From the NCBI GenBank assembly GCA_012932295.1, contig JAAONU010000011.1, positions 46,812,352 through 46,876,351 on the forward strand: 64,000 nucleotides of DNA. The letters are read 5' to 3'. The notes beneath the pieces are model-generated. The model saw nothing but the letters and a program-made list of their open reading frames with translations. It was not told where the DNA came from and did no database searches. The stretch comes from Cyclina sinensis (lineage: Eukaryota > Mollusca > Bivalvia > Venerida > Veneridae). The position numbers and the translations under genes were made by a program. Position 1 is the stretch's first letter. Every line of letters starts with the position of its first letter. Of this stretch, positions 50,472 through 62,400 are shown in pieces.

Positions 50472-52659
50472 ACATATGTTGAGATTTGACCCTCTATTTA
50501 ACCCTTCATTTTCCTTTAGTAACTGTATATGTAATTTACCAAATATTTTGGTATACGACTTAAAGTGGTGTGCTTAACATAAGAAATACCACATTGAGAT
50601 TTGTTTTAATGTGATAGGGTTGACTCTTTTTCTAGGCATATTTCATTACCTGTTTAAAATTAGAGAAAAAAAAATTAAAAGCAAAAACTGCATGTTATGA
50701 AAAATCTTTTTAAATGGTTTTTTTTTTGAGAAAGGGGAAAATATTTTGAATATAAGTTTTCATTGTATAGGTCATAGATTAACCATGCAAATGATCGAAG
50801 TCATGGTGGATGTAACAAATTTATGATCAGTCTGAACAGAAGAAATTTGCTACTTTTTTACTAAACCCGTTAAGTTTTTTTAGGGGCAGATAAATTTACA
50901 GATTTTTTGTTGATATAACGTAGAGGTCAGAGTTAAAAAAACTGTGAGTTTAATTATGATTGAAATGGTTGACAATTTGGAGAAGAATGAAAAATTTTAA
51001 AATAAGCATGAACTATTTTTGGCATGAAAAAAAAATGTGCAGATTTCTTTGTGGAATCATTTAAATTTCAGTTTGTCGTGTTTCTGTGTCTTTAACATTT
51101 TGTTCAGAATTTAACCAATTAGTGTTCAAAACAAGTTCACATGTGAAGATTTAAAAATAATATTTAAAGAAAAAGAAAATTTATAACAAAAAAAAAAATC
51201 CCTGAAAACTCTGTTAAGATTTGTGATTTCAGCAAAGTTGTCAGGCTTATCTTGGTATCAGTTGACCAAACTCTAAATGCCCATGTTTACTTTGATATAA
51301 TAGAAGCTTTAATCCACACAAGTGACTGAACTAACATTTGCATCAGATAAGTCACATTTGCTATTCCATGAAAGTTTTCATTACTGTATTAGTGTGAGAA
51401 AAGTGGATAAACATTGGCGTAAGAGTGGACAGCGTGGACATAGAGTGGACGTAAGAGGAATAAGAGGATTAATGCTGTTTGAATGAGTCCTTGACGGGTG
51501 GAAAATGTAAATACTTAAAACACGACAGCTTGCCACTGGAATAACATTTAAGGATTTTATATTGTTGGATAATGTTGTTTATTGGCTTGGGACACACTGC
51601 GGTCATTCTGTCAGGATTAGCATTATTATTCTGGATGATTTGAAGTTAAAGCATATTTGACGCCTTCCTGTGAAGGGATTAGAAACAGAAGAAGTTCACT
51701 GTGGAATTTCAGGTTATTTCTTGTTATGTTCTGTAAAACAGAGAGTTGTTGACATTACAAGGATCAGTCTTGTAAAAGATTGTACAGGTTACAAGGGAGA
51801 ATTGAGGGTTGAAGGCCGGGTTTTGATTCATTATCTTTTCAGAAAAGGTAGCAGTTTCAATCAAATCTGCCATGGAATTAGTGTGATTAAGAAGCATTTT
51901 ATGTGTGTGATGTTTTTGACAGAGTGGGAAATGAAAATGTTATTATTATTGGAGAATTATATATGATTAATAGAATGTAGGTAAATTATCTCTTTAACTG
52001 TGACTGAAGATTTCAAGATATATATTTTCTTTGATAGACACATGTTATTTGGAAAGACAATTTTCTTTGATTAGGATGCAGCCTAATTTTAGATGATTAG
52101 GGCACTTGTTTAACCATTGAAATATGAAAATACTCTTCTCTTTTTTTTAAAATTCTGTTTTAAAGCTACGCATAGGTATTCTTTTAAAAAAAAAAAAAAA
52201 AACATTATTTCATTGAATAAACAAAATTTTAGACATACCTTGAAATTACACCCTTTGATTATTCCAATTATCACATTGATTTGTGCGTTTTATTGTATAA
52301 AAGCTATGATTGTTGTATTTTCCTTATCAGATAATAAATATTATCTTGAGAAGATCTTATAATGCAGTGGTGTAAAATGATCTTTATTTTTTTCCTAAAT
52401 ATGTGATGATGTAATTTAATTACAATTTGTAAAGTGTTTTCCAATTAAGAGAATTATGGATTGTCATAATAATGGCTAGAGAAATTTTATATTCAAGCAT
52501 AACAAATTATTATAATATTTCCTTGGAACATTTTGAAGTCTTTTAATACAGTAACTATTATGAAAGATTATTTGTAAATCAGAAAATTTTGCTAACTTAA
52601 GGGTAGTGGATACTGATAAATGTTCAGTTATGATATCCATTGAATTTAAGGGTTTTAGA

Positions 52660-53180
52660 CTGTATTTCTTGCATTTTTAGCTCCACTTTTTTGACTAAGA
52701 ATTTTAAACTTGAAATATTTGATGCCCAGCAAGACCCCTACAAGATTGTTGTACCCATAGCCCCACCCTAGGGGTCACTTGAATTTGCTTAGACTTATAT
52801 ATAGAATATATAGAAAAAAACGTCTTAGCATAGAACTAAACTATTTACTTACATGGGATGGGTAGTTACTACTTACAACCCCCTCCCCCCACCCACAAAT
52901 ACGTCCCCCCCCCCTCAAATGCATTACCCCTTTCCTCCCCTCCCCTCCAATTTTTTTTTCATTAATTTTTTCTTGCATGAGTAACTCCACACCCATACCT
53001 CCCTCCTCCCCCCTCCCCCCCCCCCAAAAAAAAAAAAAAAAATCTTATATGACTAGTTACTTGCCATCCCCCACTCAAATTTTTTTCACTTGGACCTGTT
53101 GTTTGACTTCGCTTATAATGTATTATCCAGCACTGAGAAAAAAAGAGCATGCTGTCCGCAGACGGGTCTTGTTTGATTTT
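52660..53180. repeat. Repeat relic with C-rich low-complexity core
   Basis: The sequence 52880-53041 is dominated by C runs and ends in an A run of about 17. The right end, gcatgctgtccgcagacggg followed by tcttgttt, matches the terminal motif of the repeat at 45727-46185, which suggests the same family with a different interior. The 143-codon - strand ORF across this stretch is an artefact of low complexity. Confidence 0.45.
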
Positions 53181-53254
53181 AGTTGCCAGCCAAGTTACAG
53201 AGGACTGTCGGTCACAGCCTCTTAAGGCATGTACCCTTTTTAATCTATCAAATG

Positions 53255-53420
53255 TGGAAGAGTTGAGTGTCTGTGGAGTAAGAGGGCTGGACTGCCAGTC
53301 CAGATATTGCTGGTTTGCATCAAGATTTTCCTGTGACTTTCCACGTTCTATACGTTTGGCACGAGTCCTGGTTTTGATCCAGGTAGTGGTCATTGAGCAG
53401 GGTTATATGTTGCAAGAACT
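53255..53420 (+). repeat. tRNA-SINE relic
   Basis: gtggagtaagagggctggac, then tgccagtccagatattgctg, then gtttgcatc resemble an A-box, an anticodon arm and a B-box at tRNA spacing. The body is not assignable and no duplication was found. Confidence 0.35.
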
Positions 53421-54791
53421 TGTTTCCCCCGATTGATACAAAATTAACAGGTATTACTCAGCATAAACTGTTTTGTTGCAAGTTTAAATGTTGTATAGCG
53501 ATGTTGATTAAAAGCAGTGGTAACTGGTTTTAGTTCATCAGTATAAATGTATGCCATCACAGAATAGTTGTAATTTATTTGTCTACATTAGTTGGTTACT
53601 ATTTACTATCAGAATATACATGTGAGGAGGTGAGTGTAATTGTTATTTGGCATACTAGGTTCACGTGTTTTCATTCAATATTTACCAATCAATCGACTTG
53701 GAGAGATAAAATTCCTGCCATACTGGAAAAATGTTTGACAGAAACCATTAGTTGACATAATGGGGAAACTAACACTAAAGCTATAGTTATCCTTGCTGTA
53801 GATCAAATATTCTTTCATTGTCCTCTGTATATGTTTGTATACTTATCAATTTTGCATTGCTGCACCAGGAAAGGAGGGACTCTCATTCCACTGTTGTTTT
53901 GCTGATCAAACATGAATAGAGTTGCCATATTTACCAGAAAAGCCATAATGAAAAGTTCTAAAATACCTTAAGTCTATCTGACATGCATAATTATATTGAG
54001 CAGACTTTTCCTACCAGTGCTTCAGTAGAAGCCATTCTCATTAGGGTTTCATTGCAAACTTGGAAGCAGAATTTTGCTGTCCAAATAAAGCATAATATTT
54101 CTCATTTTTCTGCATTCTAAACATTGCATTCTGAATACGGAACTGTCGGGAATTTTGTGTTAGTACTTTTTTGCTGATAAGCATGCGGTCCACAGGGAAA
54201 TAATTGTTGGATTACATGCTGATTTGTAGAAATTAGCAATTCAAGGTTGCTGGTGCAGAATCAAAATGCTTATTTCTGTATCACTTAACCATTGGAGGAA
54301 AATATAGCATATACTTGAATGTGCACTTTATGCTAGACCAGATAAATGCTTCCAGTATAAGAAAATTTGGTATAATTGCTGCCCTATAAACTTGAGAATA
54401 TCTTGTATAGATTTTCCTGTGATTTATAGTGAAGTAGTAATGGGATATTAGTGAGTAGATATCTCGTTTGTAGTGAGAGTAGGAGATAGTCCTTATAGAT
54501 AGTCAATTTAACTAATGTTAGTTATAAGAAGTATGTCTGTCATCATGGTTGGGTTAAGAGGCTGTCTCACTGATGGTCGTTTGGGGGTGGATAGGTTTTA
54601 GCCTTTGGGATAAACAATTCGCCCCTGATTGATTTATTTCAGAAAATGAACAGAGAAAGTTACAAAACACCTATCCTGTACCATAGAAACAAAAAGAATA
54701 GAATGAACTGCAATAGAATTATTTATAGAATGATGTAGTTGTTTGTTTTAGATCATTGAGAATTTTCATTTGATGTGCTTATATTTTTCAG

Positions 54792-55051
54792 CCTGTGAAT
54801 TCAATAGAAGCTCTCAAAGACAAGTTACAAGTGGCAGAGAATGGGTATAGATTTTCACGTGCAGGAAGTTGTGAAGTGTGTGATACCCATGTGTCACAGT
54901 TGAAACGGGAAGCTGTTAGTATGGTACAGAGCATTCAGCAGGCACAGACCGAGTCGCCGGCAACAACAAACATACCAAATCTGATCGGATCTGTAAATCT
55001 ACCCCCACAGTCACCTAGAAAATTCATATCAGCCAATGGTTCACATATCAG
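54792..55051 (+). CDS. KIF26: KIF26-like kinesin, coding exon with second CxxC motif
   Basis: The exon starts in phase 0 after atttttcag and ends in phase 2 at cag|gtaagg, giving 86 codons plus two bases. Residues 10-14 are DKLQV, 27-30 are CEVC, and 31-41 read DTHVSQLKREA; NIPNLIGS follows at 60-67. As I recall them, vertebrate KIF26B has DKLQV, then CDICATHLNQLKQEA, then NIPTLVGS in the same order. This is the strongest evidence for the family. With CEGC in the preceding exon, the four cysteines could form a zinc-binding pair, which is my inference. The coding sequence must continue, because the phase-2 donor needs another exon and no motor-domain sequence is seen before the window ends. 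Confidence 0.9.
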
Positions 55052-56675
55052 GTAAGGGTGTGTAAAATGTATATTTTGAGTATTTTTCAATCATATCCAT
55101 TACCATAGGAAGTAAATTTTTTTTATAAAAGAAATAAGTTTGTCATGTTATTGACAAATAAGCCAGACAAGGTTGATGAAACAGAGGTTTTAGATTTGCC
55201 CCCTTTAAAAAAGTCTGTTACCTTCAAAGGATCCTTACTGTCTTGATGTTATAATGAACACTAAGCAATAAGATGTTGTTTTAGACCATTTTAAGCATGC
55301 TAGACATTTCTGTTTGGGCAAAAATGACAGCAAGTTGGAATCTGCAATTGCATGGAGTCCCTGTTGTCATATTAAGGGGCTAACAGTAGTATACTGTTGC
55401 CTATTTTCCATGGGAAAATTATACTTCACTGTTTATAGTTTGTGTCGTTCAACTCTGTGTGAACTGTTTACCAGAAGTGCTGTTTTTATCATTTCTATAA
55501 TTTGAGATCTTAATTTAACAGATTTGTTAAGATATCTAATTAATTTTTGGCATATTTTATGAGCCGGTATATGAAGCTTTGAGTATTAAGTGTGTCATTT
55601 TATATGAATGAACTCCTGTAACAGCTGACTTCACTAATTACTCTAATTTCTCTTTATTACTGTTGCTCTTAATTAAGCTTGCATGAGAAGAAATCTGTTC
55701 TTTCTTTGAGCTATCAGGGTACATGTTCCCAGTATATGCCTTGAAGTGAGATTATGACCCTACTAGGGTGGGATGTGTGCCTGTAACTTTAATATGCAAA
55801 GGCTTAAATCCCTTATCTACGCCCTACATGCCTGCTTTAAAGAGGGATTAAATGGAACATTTGTCAAACTCTTATCTAGGCTACATCTCTGCTTTAATGA
55901 GGTTCATGATTTTTTTTACAAGTTGATGATAAAATTTGATGAGATTTTCAGTATGAGTTGTAAATTCTGTTCAAATACAGTAGATAGCTATCTTGGAACT
56001 CCTTACCTGCTTGAAACCTGTGGTGGAAGATTTTTAATTATGATAAAAGACTTTGGTTACATCATTTGCCGATATGTCTGATCAAATGATTTTAACAAAC
56101 TTTATGTTTATCAAAATTACTTTGAACCCAGTGAATCTTCTTTGGGGAGATAGATTTGTATCATAAAGTCATTGAACCAGTACGACAGTTGTGAGAGGCA
56201 AGCAAAAGGTGATTGAGTTTACTGTATGTTCGGTGCTGATTTTATACCTTCGTCTCTCATATTGTCTGCTCTGCGGTGTCTTTTACAGTTGGAACTACTT
56301 TTCAGAACTACTTTTTTTGAAAGATAAATGATGTTTTTTTTATAGAAAATCTGTTCCTTTCAGATTTGTTGATATATTTGCTTTAATGAGGGTAATTTAG
56401 TGTTATGTAGTGAAAAAAGTTTTTGCTGTGCCTGGTGGGCAGAAGCAGTTCTGTACAGTGATAACCACAAATTATCAAATATCAAAGGCAGATTTTCATA
56501 TCTTTAAGATGTATAACTTCATGTTTTCTGCTTGGCAGTAAAATATCAGCCGATATGTCTGAGCAAATGATTTAATTCAAATCTGCATGAGGTAGAATCA
56601 TGTCGGCAATTCTGGATTTGAAAAAAAGTGCAGTATTGTACATAATTGTGTCATGTCTTCAAGGTCTATAATGAT

Positions 56676-56683
56676 ATGGTCGT
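56676..56683 (+). repeat. Left 8-bp TSD of hAT MITE
   Basis: atggtcgt, identical to 57250-57257. Confidence 0.93.
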
Positions 56684-57249
56684 CAGGGCTCCCGAAAACC
56701 GAAAATTTGCCGGTTTTGACCGAATTTTATCTCTATGGACCGATTTCGATGTCCAAAAGTCCTTAAAAAATCGGTCCAGGTAATTTAAAAAAAAATCTGT
56801 CTAACTTTTCAAAAAACAGTCAAAATCTCACACCAAAACCTCAATTGATCACTAATCTGGTACTTCACACCTATCATAAAACCATAAAACTGTCACTGTT
56901 GCCCGCGGCAATTATCGCCAATTAACTTGTAAACAAGTAAAAGAGTGCTTGATTTGCAGCCAGCCAATCGATTAAAGTTGACCGGCTCAAACTGTGAAAC
57001 ATAATTTCATCGAAATAATACTCCCCGCAGCGGTTACTTCCCCTGATCAGTACAGAAAACAGTTAAAGTAGAAAAGCGCGACGTAACCGGTGCTAGGAGT
57101 GTGCATCGAAATAGGCGATAACTGTTGTCTGCTTAATTTGATTAAGGGCTTAATAGTAATTGTAGTGGCTAGCTGCAGCACAAAGCACACTTTAAAGTCA
57201 AGTGTCAAGGTCTCGGACCGATTGAGATTTCAAAATATTAGGAGCCCTG
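56684..57249 (+). mobile_element. hAT-type MITE, 566 bp, complete ends
   Basis: The termini are inverted (CAGGGCTCC / GGAGCCCTG) and flanked by the perfect 8-bp duplication atggtcgt. This combination is diagnostic for the hAT superfamily. Subterminal tracts carry the inverted pair cggtcc / ggaccg. The 61-codon ORF inside is not a transposase, so movement would depend on an autonomous hAT elsewhere. The element is richer in CpG than the surrounding intron, which may reflect youth. A diverged antisense relative is at 49930-50348. Confidence 0.95.
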
Positions 57250-57257
57250 ATGGTCGT
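57250..57257 (+). repeat. Right 8-bp TSD of hAT MITE
   Basis: atggtcgt, identical to 56676-56683. Confidence 0.93.
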
Positions 57258-57274
57258 CTTAGTATGTCCGTTTG

Positions 57275-57835
57275 ATCAAAGTTTATATAATCCACTATGC
57301 AACTGGGTAAAATCATGTCTGTAAGACCTGTGCTGACATAATCATTTTTATGTTGAGTGAAGTCATGTCTGTAAGATCATAATTTGTTATTGCACTTGTT
57401 GATATCATGTCTGTAAGACATGAATTGATATAATCCACTAATGCACTGGGTAAATTTAAGTTTGTAAGAAAGAACTGCATTGATATAATCCACCTCTGCA
57501 TTGGTTAAAAGTATGTCTTTAAGATTTGTATTGGCATAATCCACTATTGCACTGGATGAAATCATGTCTGTAAGATCCGTGTTGCATTATATTCAACTAT
57601 TTCACCAGCAAAAAAATCATATTTGTAATAAAAGTGTGTTGATATAATTATTCCACAATTGCTGTCCATAAAAATTAATCTTCATTTATTGTTGAAAAAG
57701 GTTCTAATATGAGTGAAAAGAGGTATCAGTGTACATTTACAATTAAAACTTTGGAAGTTACCCCAGAAATAGTGCTGAATAGATAACAAATTGACTTTTG
57801 ACTGAAATCAATTTGAATAGTAGACACTTATTTAT
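57275..57835 (-). repeat. 51-bp coding-period tandem repeat, locus 2
   Basis: About eight units, including clear ones at 57293, 57436, 57491 and 57542 (ataatccact), then the same tail as locus 1 (cacaattgctg, tacatttac, ccccagaaatagtgctgaat, acaaattg, tgactgaaatca). On the - strand two frames carry 17-residue units such as SAIVDYANTNLKDILLT, with stops from indels. The hAT MITE at 56684 ends 26 bp upstream and may have entered the array's edge. Confidence 0.65.
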
Positions 57836-58710
57836 CAAGGAACATATACAGAATGTTGGTGGCCTATAGAAAAAAGGTCTGGACTACAACAAGTGTATCA
57901 GTTACCTTAGTGTCAATGTCAACAGGACAATTTGGTTTTGTTTTCATGTCTTCTAAAGTGTTATCAATCTCTACAGGGTTTAAAATGATGGATTATTCAA
58001 AGATGAAGTGTAGCTTCTTCGCAATCCATTGGAGGTCTTGCTGTAATCTTATATCATACTCAGTATGTAATAAATTATAATTTCATTATCATGAAATGGC
58101 AGCCATATATCATTTTCTTGTTCAGTGTCTTGTTTCATCTTGGATATTGAAGTTTTATCAAATGATCTTTTCTATGAATGTTGTCTGCTTGTTTTCTTTT
58201 GATAGCTTCATTTGCGGTTTGAAGCACTGGAGTGCTTAGCAGTTTTAAGTTTCAGGGGATAAAGATGAAATAATGAGGGCCAGTCTTAATTAGGCACCCC
58301 TAGTTAGTGAGTTAATGCGCCAACTGTAAAGCATCGTTTACTTGATAATAATTTATTTTATTTGTTCAGTAACACTTTATGATAAAAAAAGATTCAGTGG
58401 TAAATATCCTGTTTAGCGTTTTAGACCCTAAAAACACAGACTGCAAGTTGCAGTCTGCCCGATTTTCCACATTTTAGAAAGACAAGAGATTGTATGGGTG
58501 TTAATAAATATGTCCAGATTGGATGAACATTTTGCGGGGATGAATGCAAAAATGTTTTAAGGGCTGTAAAATAAAGTAGATAGCACTTTTTCGCTTTCAG
58601 CCCTCAAGTTATTATGTTAAGTTGTGGATCAGACCTATAATCCCTGAGAATTGTGATGCAAACACTTCCTTGAGACCAATTGATTATTCTCTTTATAATT
58701 TTTCTTTCAG

Positions 58711-59415
58711 ATGCCTCTGAAGGAATCCTTTTTCCAAATGTTGTACATCAGTTAAAACAGTACTTTGTGAAGGTTGCCAATGATATAACATTAGTTAAGC
58801 TTCCTGAAATGTACAAGAAAATACTGAGTCACACAGCATGATGTGTGGCATTGTGACAGGCTTATTTTTACACCATCCATTTGAGTTAAATCACTAGAGT
58901 GGGGACGTTCAAGACAGAAACTACATTAAGAGAACTCAGTGCAGAATGACTGTAACTACATAATGTGAAGGAGATACAATGGTTCTACACTGAGGCCTTT
59001 CTTCATGAAAAATTTTAATATAATATATATAATATAATAATATATTTTAATATAATTTAAATATACAAAGTATCTGTTATAGGATTCTGTCATGAACTAT
59101 ACCTTATGAAATTTTGAACAATCCCTTTTACTGTTATTGGGTTATGATTCTCATGTGACTTCATTTTACACATCTGGACTCCATATTGAGGAGATGAGCT
59201 CTTCATAGAAAATGTAAATTGTATTGTTTGACATGAAAGGTATTTTCTTAGATTAAATTAAGATAATCAGACATTATCAGTTAAAGAAAAAAACTCAGAA
59301 AGCATGCTTTATGAAAAAAATAACAGAAAATAAAAAGCTATAGTAAGGTTGTAAAAAAATTCTTAAATATTTATTGAAGACTATTACAATGTACAAATAA
59401 AATGTAGCACCTTGT
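58711..59415 (+). other. Candidate alternative terminal exon with poly(A) signal
   Basis: A good acceptor (ttataatttttctttcag) lies at 58693-58710. Spliced from the phase-2 donor at 55051, the frame reads Arg-Cys-Leu-stop, and an AATAAA lies downstream at 59396-59401 followed by a GT-rich stretch. That would give a short KIF26 isoform with no motor. Another frame from the same acceptor stays open for 44 codons up to tga at about 58844 (ending KKILSHTA), but it needs a phase-1 donor that I cannot find. In such AT-rich DNA a 44-codon open frame is not rare. Treat this as a hypothesis. Confidence 0.22.
59396..59401 (+). promoter_or_regulatory. Possible polyadenylation signal AATAAA
   Basis: A canonical AATAAA is followed by a T/G-rich stretch (ccttgtgtaaatgac). 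It would serve the candidate terminal exon starting at 58711. AATAAA is common by chance in this AT-rich sequence, so support depends wholly on the candidate exon. Confidence 0.2.
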
Positions 59416-62400
59416 GTAAATGACTCAGATGTATTATCATATTAGAAATAATGATTCAAGTGTATTATCTGATTAAAGGGTTGACAAAATATCATTGACA
59501 AAATATCATAATATATTAAAGAGTTTATATAATAACTTCACCTTCTGCTTGTTAGGTTATCATATTGGTATACGAAGAGCGTTTACATTTTTATGTCTGA
59601 AGTTCCCGATATGGTGTAAAAACACATGGATTATTTCTCCAATACTGGTACACTACTTGGCGTATAAGTGTGGGCTTTATTTGAAACATGGATTAAAGGG
59701 AAAAGAATAGCCTAAAGTATCGATACGGACTATAAAAGTATAACAATTGTTTAAGATTTTCAGTTTTTAAATGGATTTTGTTATATAACTGCAATAAAAA
59801 AAAGCAAATATCGGAGGATTTAAATGAAAAAATAAAAGGTTTGTATTATAGATTTGATAGCTGGTAAATTAATATGATTGTTCTGTTTAGACACTATTCG
59901 ATACCTAGAGCCCATGCTGATATAAAGCTGCAGAGAATTGCAATGTATTGAAGATAGTTGTTGGCATAGAGTTTCTCTGTTATGATAAAATGGGCCAAGG
60001 GTGAGGGGGAAATGACAGAAAAGTATGTTCATTTTTTTTTTGTTTTTTTTTTGTATTTTAGATTTTACACTTATTTGAATTATTGAAAAAATTCAGTGAA
60101 GGTAGGAAATATTGATGGAATAAATGATTGTTTTTTATGCATTAGAGCTGTTAGGTACTGTCATGTTGCCTTCACCATCAAAAAGACTCCTTAATCAATA
60201 ATACAGCTATGTTATAACCTTTAGTGTTATCTAAAATGTATATAACAAATAAGGTTATAACTTTTAGAAATTAAGTTTTTTTTTCATTCCAAGGAGAAGT
60301 TGAGCACTCTTAGAAATGTTAGCACCACATGTCCCAGGAAGTTCAGCAATTCAAAATCTAGTTCTCCTCTTTAGTTGTACACATTAAGAGTTGAGCAATA
60401 TAGGGGCCACCAATAGCCATCTAACCATAATGCCAGTCACGTTTGTGAAAACCAAAGAGTTTCCATGTAGTTCCATACAAAGTTGCCTAAGGATAACTTA
60501 TGCAAGGTCAAGGTCACATAACTCTTATTGCTGCCTTCTGTATTATCTGATAATCTCTGTCACCATAAAGAATTGTAGTTGGAAGGCTAGAAGTCTGTTT
60601 GGCACCAAGGTGTTGACTTGTTGTGGGGTTATTTTAACATAGGAATCAGGGAAATATAAGGTATGTTTCTGGGTAGGGTGTTTGCTTAGCATAGGTGTCT
60701 TTTTTAATGCAAGTTGACAATTGAGTCCTCCTAAGGCAGAATCAGAGTGAGTTTAGCATTGCCTTTGTTTTTAAAAGGACAATATCTTAGAAGCATTTAA
60801 ATAAGTCCCCTATGACATTAGAACCAATGTTTCAAGCTTTCCAGAGAGCGGGATCAGATAATGTTATGATGTTACGATAGGGATCTGTCATTAGCTCCCT
60901 AAATCTATAATTAAACTATCACATGATCAATATGACCCCTATTATTGTTCTAGTTTTGCCATCGTGAAGACCCTTAACAGTAAAAATTTGTTTCTGATGC
61001 GCAAAAATTTGGACTTAAACATTAATATATTTATTTTATTGTGGATTTAAAAGGAACAAAAGCCATCAAATGTTTAAAGCAGGACTGTGGACATTGAAAA
61101 CAGATTTGAATTTGACTTTTTCACATTTGGTAAAAGTTGTCTGTTTAATGTCTAGGGGACATGCAATCATGCTGTAGTTTGTTTTGCCTGATTTCTTCAA
61201 CGGCTATGATAAGGTCTGTAAAATCAGCTTTTTTGGTGTAAAAGTTACAAAAAAACTAGGGTATTCCTTTTATATTCACCATGAAAAAAGTTTCTGTCCT
61301 TCAATGATCAAAGTATATTTTCGATGAAATCTATATCACGATAATTTATATGAATTGTTCAATTTAACCCAAGTTATCTTGTTCTCATTTCAGTGTTTGT
61401 CGAATTTTTATCTCAGATCTTTACTGAAAGAAACAGAGGAAAATTTGTAATTATATCAATTTTACTAGCTTGTTTTAGTCTGTGTTAAACAGTTTCGCCT
61501 AATTTGAGTGAAGAAAATAACAGTTCAGAAGGCTTTAATTTGTTTGGATCTCGATGAGAATATCCTTTTCTCAAGGTATATTACCGTTTAATACGTCCAA
61601 TTTATAATCTGGTCTCTTACAGCAAAGTCAATATAAGTGGTGTAGAGTGGATTTGAACAAGTGTAATTGATTGTAAGATTGAAGATTTTTATGCATTTTC
61701 AAGTGGATTTCAAGTTAGTAAGTTTGTTATTGCAGAAAATATTGCATTGTTGAAAAATACTTCAAAACATTTTTGGATTATTGTAGAGATCTCGTTACAA
61801 TCTCTGTATCTTAGGAAGGATTTATATTTTCTTATATTGAAAATTAAGCCGTTTTTAAATTTAGTAAAAATTTTCAGACTAATAAAGCAGAAAAATAAGT
61901 ATAAAATCAATAAGTCTGAATCCAATGAAATGAGAAACTGATTTCAAATAACTATAGATTATTTATGTATCTTATTTTGTTTCAACTTGGCTATTCTGTT
62001 TGAAAATTAATGAAATATCAATACCAACTTACAAAATTCTGAGAACCAATCTATAATCTCTTTATTGAAAATTATTAAGAAGAAATACATCAATAATTTT
62101 AACAATGGATCTGTGTTTTTGTTATATGAAATTACATATCATTGTAAATTCATACAACTAATTGTTTAGTTCGCTGTCTTGAATAATGAACAGATATAAA
62201 ATAACACAAGTAATTTTTTTCAAATTCTATTTTACTTCAGTTTATTCTGAAACTTGCCGTTAGGAAAAATCCCTTTGAACAGTTAATTATAAAATACCAC
62301 CTGTATTTTGAAACTTTTATTCAATATTTATCTTTTGAGGTGATTTGACACATTATTGAAAGGGTCACTAAATAATCGGAATTGAATGGGGGCTTGGGTT

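Larger units (their letters stand above)
21599..54791 (+). other. Intron 2 of the KIF26-like gene (about 33 kb)
   Basis: The intron begins gtaagt and ends atttttcag, phase 0. It separates the two CxxC-motif exons and contains most of the repeats listed separately. Stretches with no recognised feature are 21599-22621, 23231-24099, 25131-26189, 27716-29505, 30140-31688, 31905-34241, 35042-36526, 36584-39024, 39867-40529, 40977-44080, 45217-45726, 46186-47934, 48440-49844, 50472-52659 and 53441-54791. These are AT-rich, with scattered homopolymers and chance ORFs under about 130 codons. Some may hold regulatory elements that cannot be seen without species comparison. Confidence 0.8.

Noticed and set aside
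52962..53393. 143-codon open frame on the - strand
   Set aside because: It crosses a C/A homopolymer region (poly-Gly and poly-Phe in translation) and a SINE relic; no splice sites or domain.
58711..58845. Similarity of ANDITLVKLP to the region around the active-site Asp of trypsin-like proteases
   Set aside because: Only about ten residues match a degenerate pattern, with no neighbouring protease sequence; likely chance.
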